Below are positions 5,845 to 6,023 of a stretch of DNA of 6,023 nucleotides, piece by piece. This DNA comes from RGIG9079 sp964567845 (GTDB lineage Bacteria > Bacteroidota > Bacteroidia > Bacteroidales > Marinifilaceae), in the NCBI GenBank assembly GCA_964567845.1, contig CAZMOG010000093.1, positions 1 to 6,023 of the forward strand, in the 5' to 3' direction. The position numbers were made by a program, and so were the translations under genes. Position 1 is the first letter of the stretch; each line of letters opens with the position of its first letter. The notes under the pieces were generated by a model that saw only the letters and a program-made list of their open reading frames with translations, was not told the DNA's origin and searched no databases.

Positions 5845-5874
5845 CAAAGTTACGCAAATAAAATAAAGATGCAA
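5845..5874 (-). promoter_or_regulatory. Bacteroidota-type promoter of the VTC-DUF4956-DUF2490 operon
   Basis: On the minus strand TAACTTTG (5852-5845) is a perfect TAnnTTTG -7 element. A TTG at 5874-5872 lies 19 nt upstream, within the normal spacing for the -33 element. Transcription would begin near 5841, leaving a leader of about 20 nt to the ATG at 5820. A second -7-like TACTTTTG occurs at 5893-5886 but lacks a suitable -33 element. This is the best promoter match in the window. Confidence 0.7.
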
Positions 5875-5934
5875 TATTTTTGTAACAAAAGTAGTGATAA
5901 TTCAGATAAAAGGGGTATTAATTAACATTGAAGC

Positions 5935-5962
5935 AAAAAAAAAGGACAGCTTAAACTGTCCT
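5935..5962 (-). terminator. Rho-independent terminator after the tRNA gene
   Basis: AGGACAG (5943-5949) and CTGTCCT (5956-5962) form a 7-bp stem with the loop CTTAAA. On the minus strand it is followed by a run of nine T residues (5943-5935). It starts 7 nt past the tRNA 3' end. It insulates the tRNA transcript from the VTC operon promoter downstream. Confidence 0.88.
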
Positions 5963-5969
5963 AATTTTG

Positions 5970-6023
5970 TAGCGAGACCCGGGATTGAACCGGGGACCTC
6001 ATGATTATGAATCATGCGCTCTA
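5970..6023 (-). tRNA. tRNA with CAT anticodon, probably elongator Met (5' part outside the window)
   Basis: Read on the minus strand, the last 54 nt of a tRNA are present. They include the end of the D arm (TAGAGC), the anticodon arm CATGA-TTCATAA-TCATG with anticodon CAT, a 5-nt variable loop (AGGTC), the T arm CCCGG-TTCAATC-CCGGG, the acceptor strand TCTCGCT and discriminator A at 5970. The next bases are CAA, so the CCA end is not encoded and must be added enzymatically. The anticodon stem lacks the three G-C pairs of initiator tRNA, so it is an elongator Met or, less likely, an Ile tRNA whose CAT is modified to lysidine. The missing 5' half prevents a decision. Confidence 0.9.

Overview
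The window looks like chromosomal DNA from a member of the Bacteroidota, most likely the order Bacteroidales. Three things point there. The TonB protein opens with a KxxPKADLxNKRGLFLEIG segment typical of Bacteroidales. Several genes start with little or no Shine-Dalgarno sequence. At least two intergenic spaces carry the TAnnTTTG -7 element of Bacteroidota sigma-ABfr promoters. Proteins are rich in Lys, Asn, Ile and Tyr, in line with the AT-leaning DNA.

Left part (1-2204, minus strand): hflX, a ribosome-associated GTPase, lies downstream of a tonB-family gene. A strong 11-bp hairpin separates them. The hflX 3' end sits in a small repeat cluster: a perfect 16-bp inverted repeat covers the stop codon, and a 27-bp exact direct repeat flanks a GC-rich palindromic segment, suggesting a small intergenic repeat or MITE-like insertion.

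Middle (2205-3493): a divergent intergenic space leads into two plus-strand genes. The first is an Sfp-type 4'-phosphopantetheinyl transferase whose -7 box ends only 6 nt before its ATG, predicting an almost leaderless mRNA. The second is a small secreted, cysteine-free protein resembling the YtfJ thioredoxin-fold family.

Right part (3499-5820, minus strand): a tight three-gene operon encodes a VTC-like polyphosphate polymerase domain protein, a DUF4956 five-helix inner-membrane protein and a DUF2490 outer-membrane beta-barrel protein. It starts at the best promoter in the window (TTG-N19-TAACTTTG). It probably ends at a hairpin buried in the 3' coding part of the convergent YtfJ-like gene, because the two stop codons are only 5 nt apart. 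The set of cytoplasmic catalytic domain, membrane partner and outer-membrane barrel suggests an envelope-spanning polyphosphate or anionic polymer function, but this is inference.

Right edge (5935-6023): the 3' part of a minus-strand tRNA with anticodon CAT, without an encoded CCA, followed by a rho-independent terminator. No CRISPR array, transposase or phage gene was seen. The most interesting items are the three-gene VTC/DUF4956/DUF2490 module, the repeat cluster at the hflX end, the leaderless PPTase promoter and the terminator embedded in a convergent gene.
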